In this document: positions 63,824 through 64,000 of the stretch, one piece after another
How the letters are laid out: every line of letters begins with the position of its first letter
Position numbering within the stretch: the stretch's first letter is position 1
The notes under the pieces: model-generated
Database searches by the model: none
What the model was told of the DNA's origin: nothing
Seen by the model: the letters and a program-made list of their open reading frames with translations, nothing else
Translations under genes and position numbers: made by a program
NCBI RefSeq assembly: GCF_023283945.1
Contig: NZ_JAKIKW010000006.1
Location: forward strand, 62,001 to 126,000
Origin: Shewanella gelidimarina
GTDB lineage: Bacteria; Pseudomonadota; Gammaproteobacteria; Enterobacterales; Shewanellaceae
Direction of reading: 5' to 3'
DNA length: 64,000 bases

Positions 63824-64000
63824 ACTAGCGCTCCCGGAAAGATTTCGATCTTGTAATCCCGTGACCAAAGGTCATTCCGTAAGAGAGCTTGCAAACGTTC
63901 CGTTAACCGTAAAAACAAGGTTTTATCTTTCACCGTATGCCGTAAGCGGAGCGTTCCGTAAACGTAGTGTTCAGTAGACTGTTAACTAAACGTTTTTGCA
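63824..64000. repeat. repeat-rich spacer at the right edge
   Basis: It contains ATTCCGTAAGAGAGCTTGC, AAACGTTCCGTTAACCGTAA, GCCGTAAGCGGAGCGTTCCG and TAAACGTAGTGTTCAGTAG, of the same family as around four-helix-bundle copy 2. No gene is seen before the window ends. Confidence 0.7.

Noticed and set aside
1..64000. Insertion sequences, prophage genes, tRNA or rRNA genes
   Set aside because: No transposase, integrase or phage-like frame and no tRNA- or rRNA-like sequence was recognised in the window.

Overview
The window is about 64 kb of a gammaproteobacterial chromosome, most probably a Shewanella. This is inferred from the gene order, the FlrA/FlrB/FlrC regulators, the two small tandem flagellins and the ParC/ParP chemotaxis genes; no database search was possible. 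About three quarters of it (1-51,900) is one polar-flagellum and chemotaxis cluster. The rest holds an mlaA homologue, an RssB-like regulator, a POT peptide transporter, rfaH, and the start of a polysaccharide export locus.

Layout. 1-16,300: end of cheR, then flgBCDE, flgFGHIJKL, two flagellins, flaG, fliD, a fliT-like chaperone and fliS. 16,600-21,300: flrA, flrB, flrC. 22,100-35,400: fliE-fliR and flhB. 35,600-44,100: flhA, flhF, flhG, fliA, cheY, cheZ, cheA. 44,200-49,200: cheB, an unknown membrane protein, parC, parP, cheW, a DUF2802-type protein. 49,900-51,900 (minus strand): an FlhB C-terminal-domain paralogue and a FliK-like protein. 52,300-57,500: mlaA-like gene, RssB-like regulator, a four-helix-bundle gene with a partial copy, POT transporter (minus). 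57,900-63,800: rfaH, a JUMPstart/ops element, a 915-residue Wza-like exporter, a second four-helix-bundle gene, and a Wzz protein.

Regulation readable from the DNA: sigma-54 -24/-12 elements (TGGCAC-N5-TTGC type) lie before flgB, flgF, flrB, fliE and fliK, and a duplicated one lies before flhA. A clear sigma-28 element lies before the second flagellin. This fits a hierarchy FlrA/sigma-54, then FlrB-FlrC/sigma-54, then FliA/sigma-28. The rfaH gene sits about 0.7 kb upstream of an ops element that its product is expected to read.

The most unusual content is a family of directional arrays of short imperfect repeats (modules such as AAGCTGAGACGGT, TTAAAGCCGGT, GAAAATCGGTTAAG). They begin within a few bases of the stop codons of flrA, flrC, cheW, the DUF2802 gene, the RssB-like gene and, on the minus strand, the POT gene. 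They reverse orientation around a central point that is often a terminator. At two places a four-helix-bundle gene sits inside or between these repeats. I know of no description of this family, so it is the main candidate for a new system. Other notable points are three CheY-docking-like motifs in the CheA linker, a duplicated fliQ 5' end forming a mini-ORF, an NPEH cleavage motif in FlhB, and an MlaA-like protein without a lipobox.
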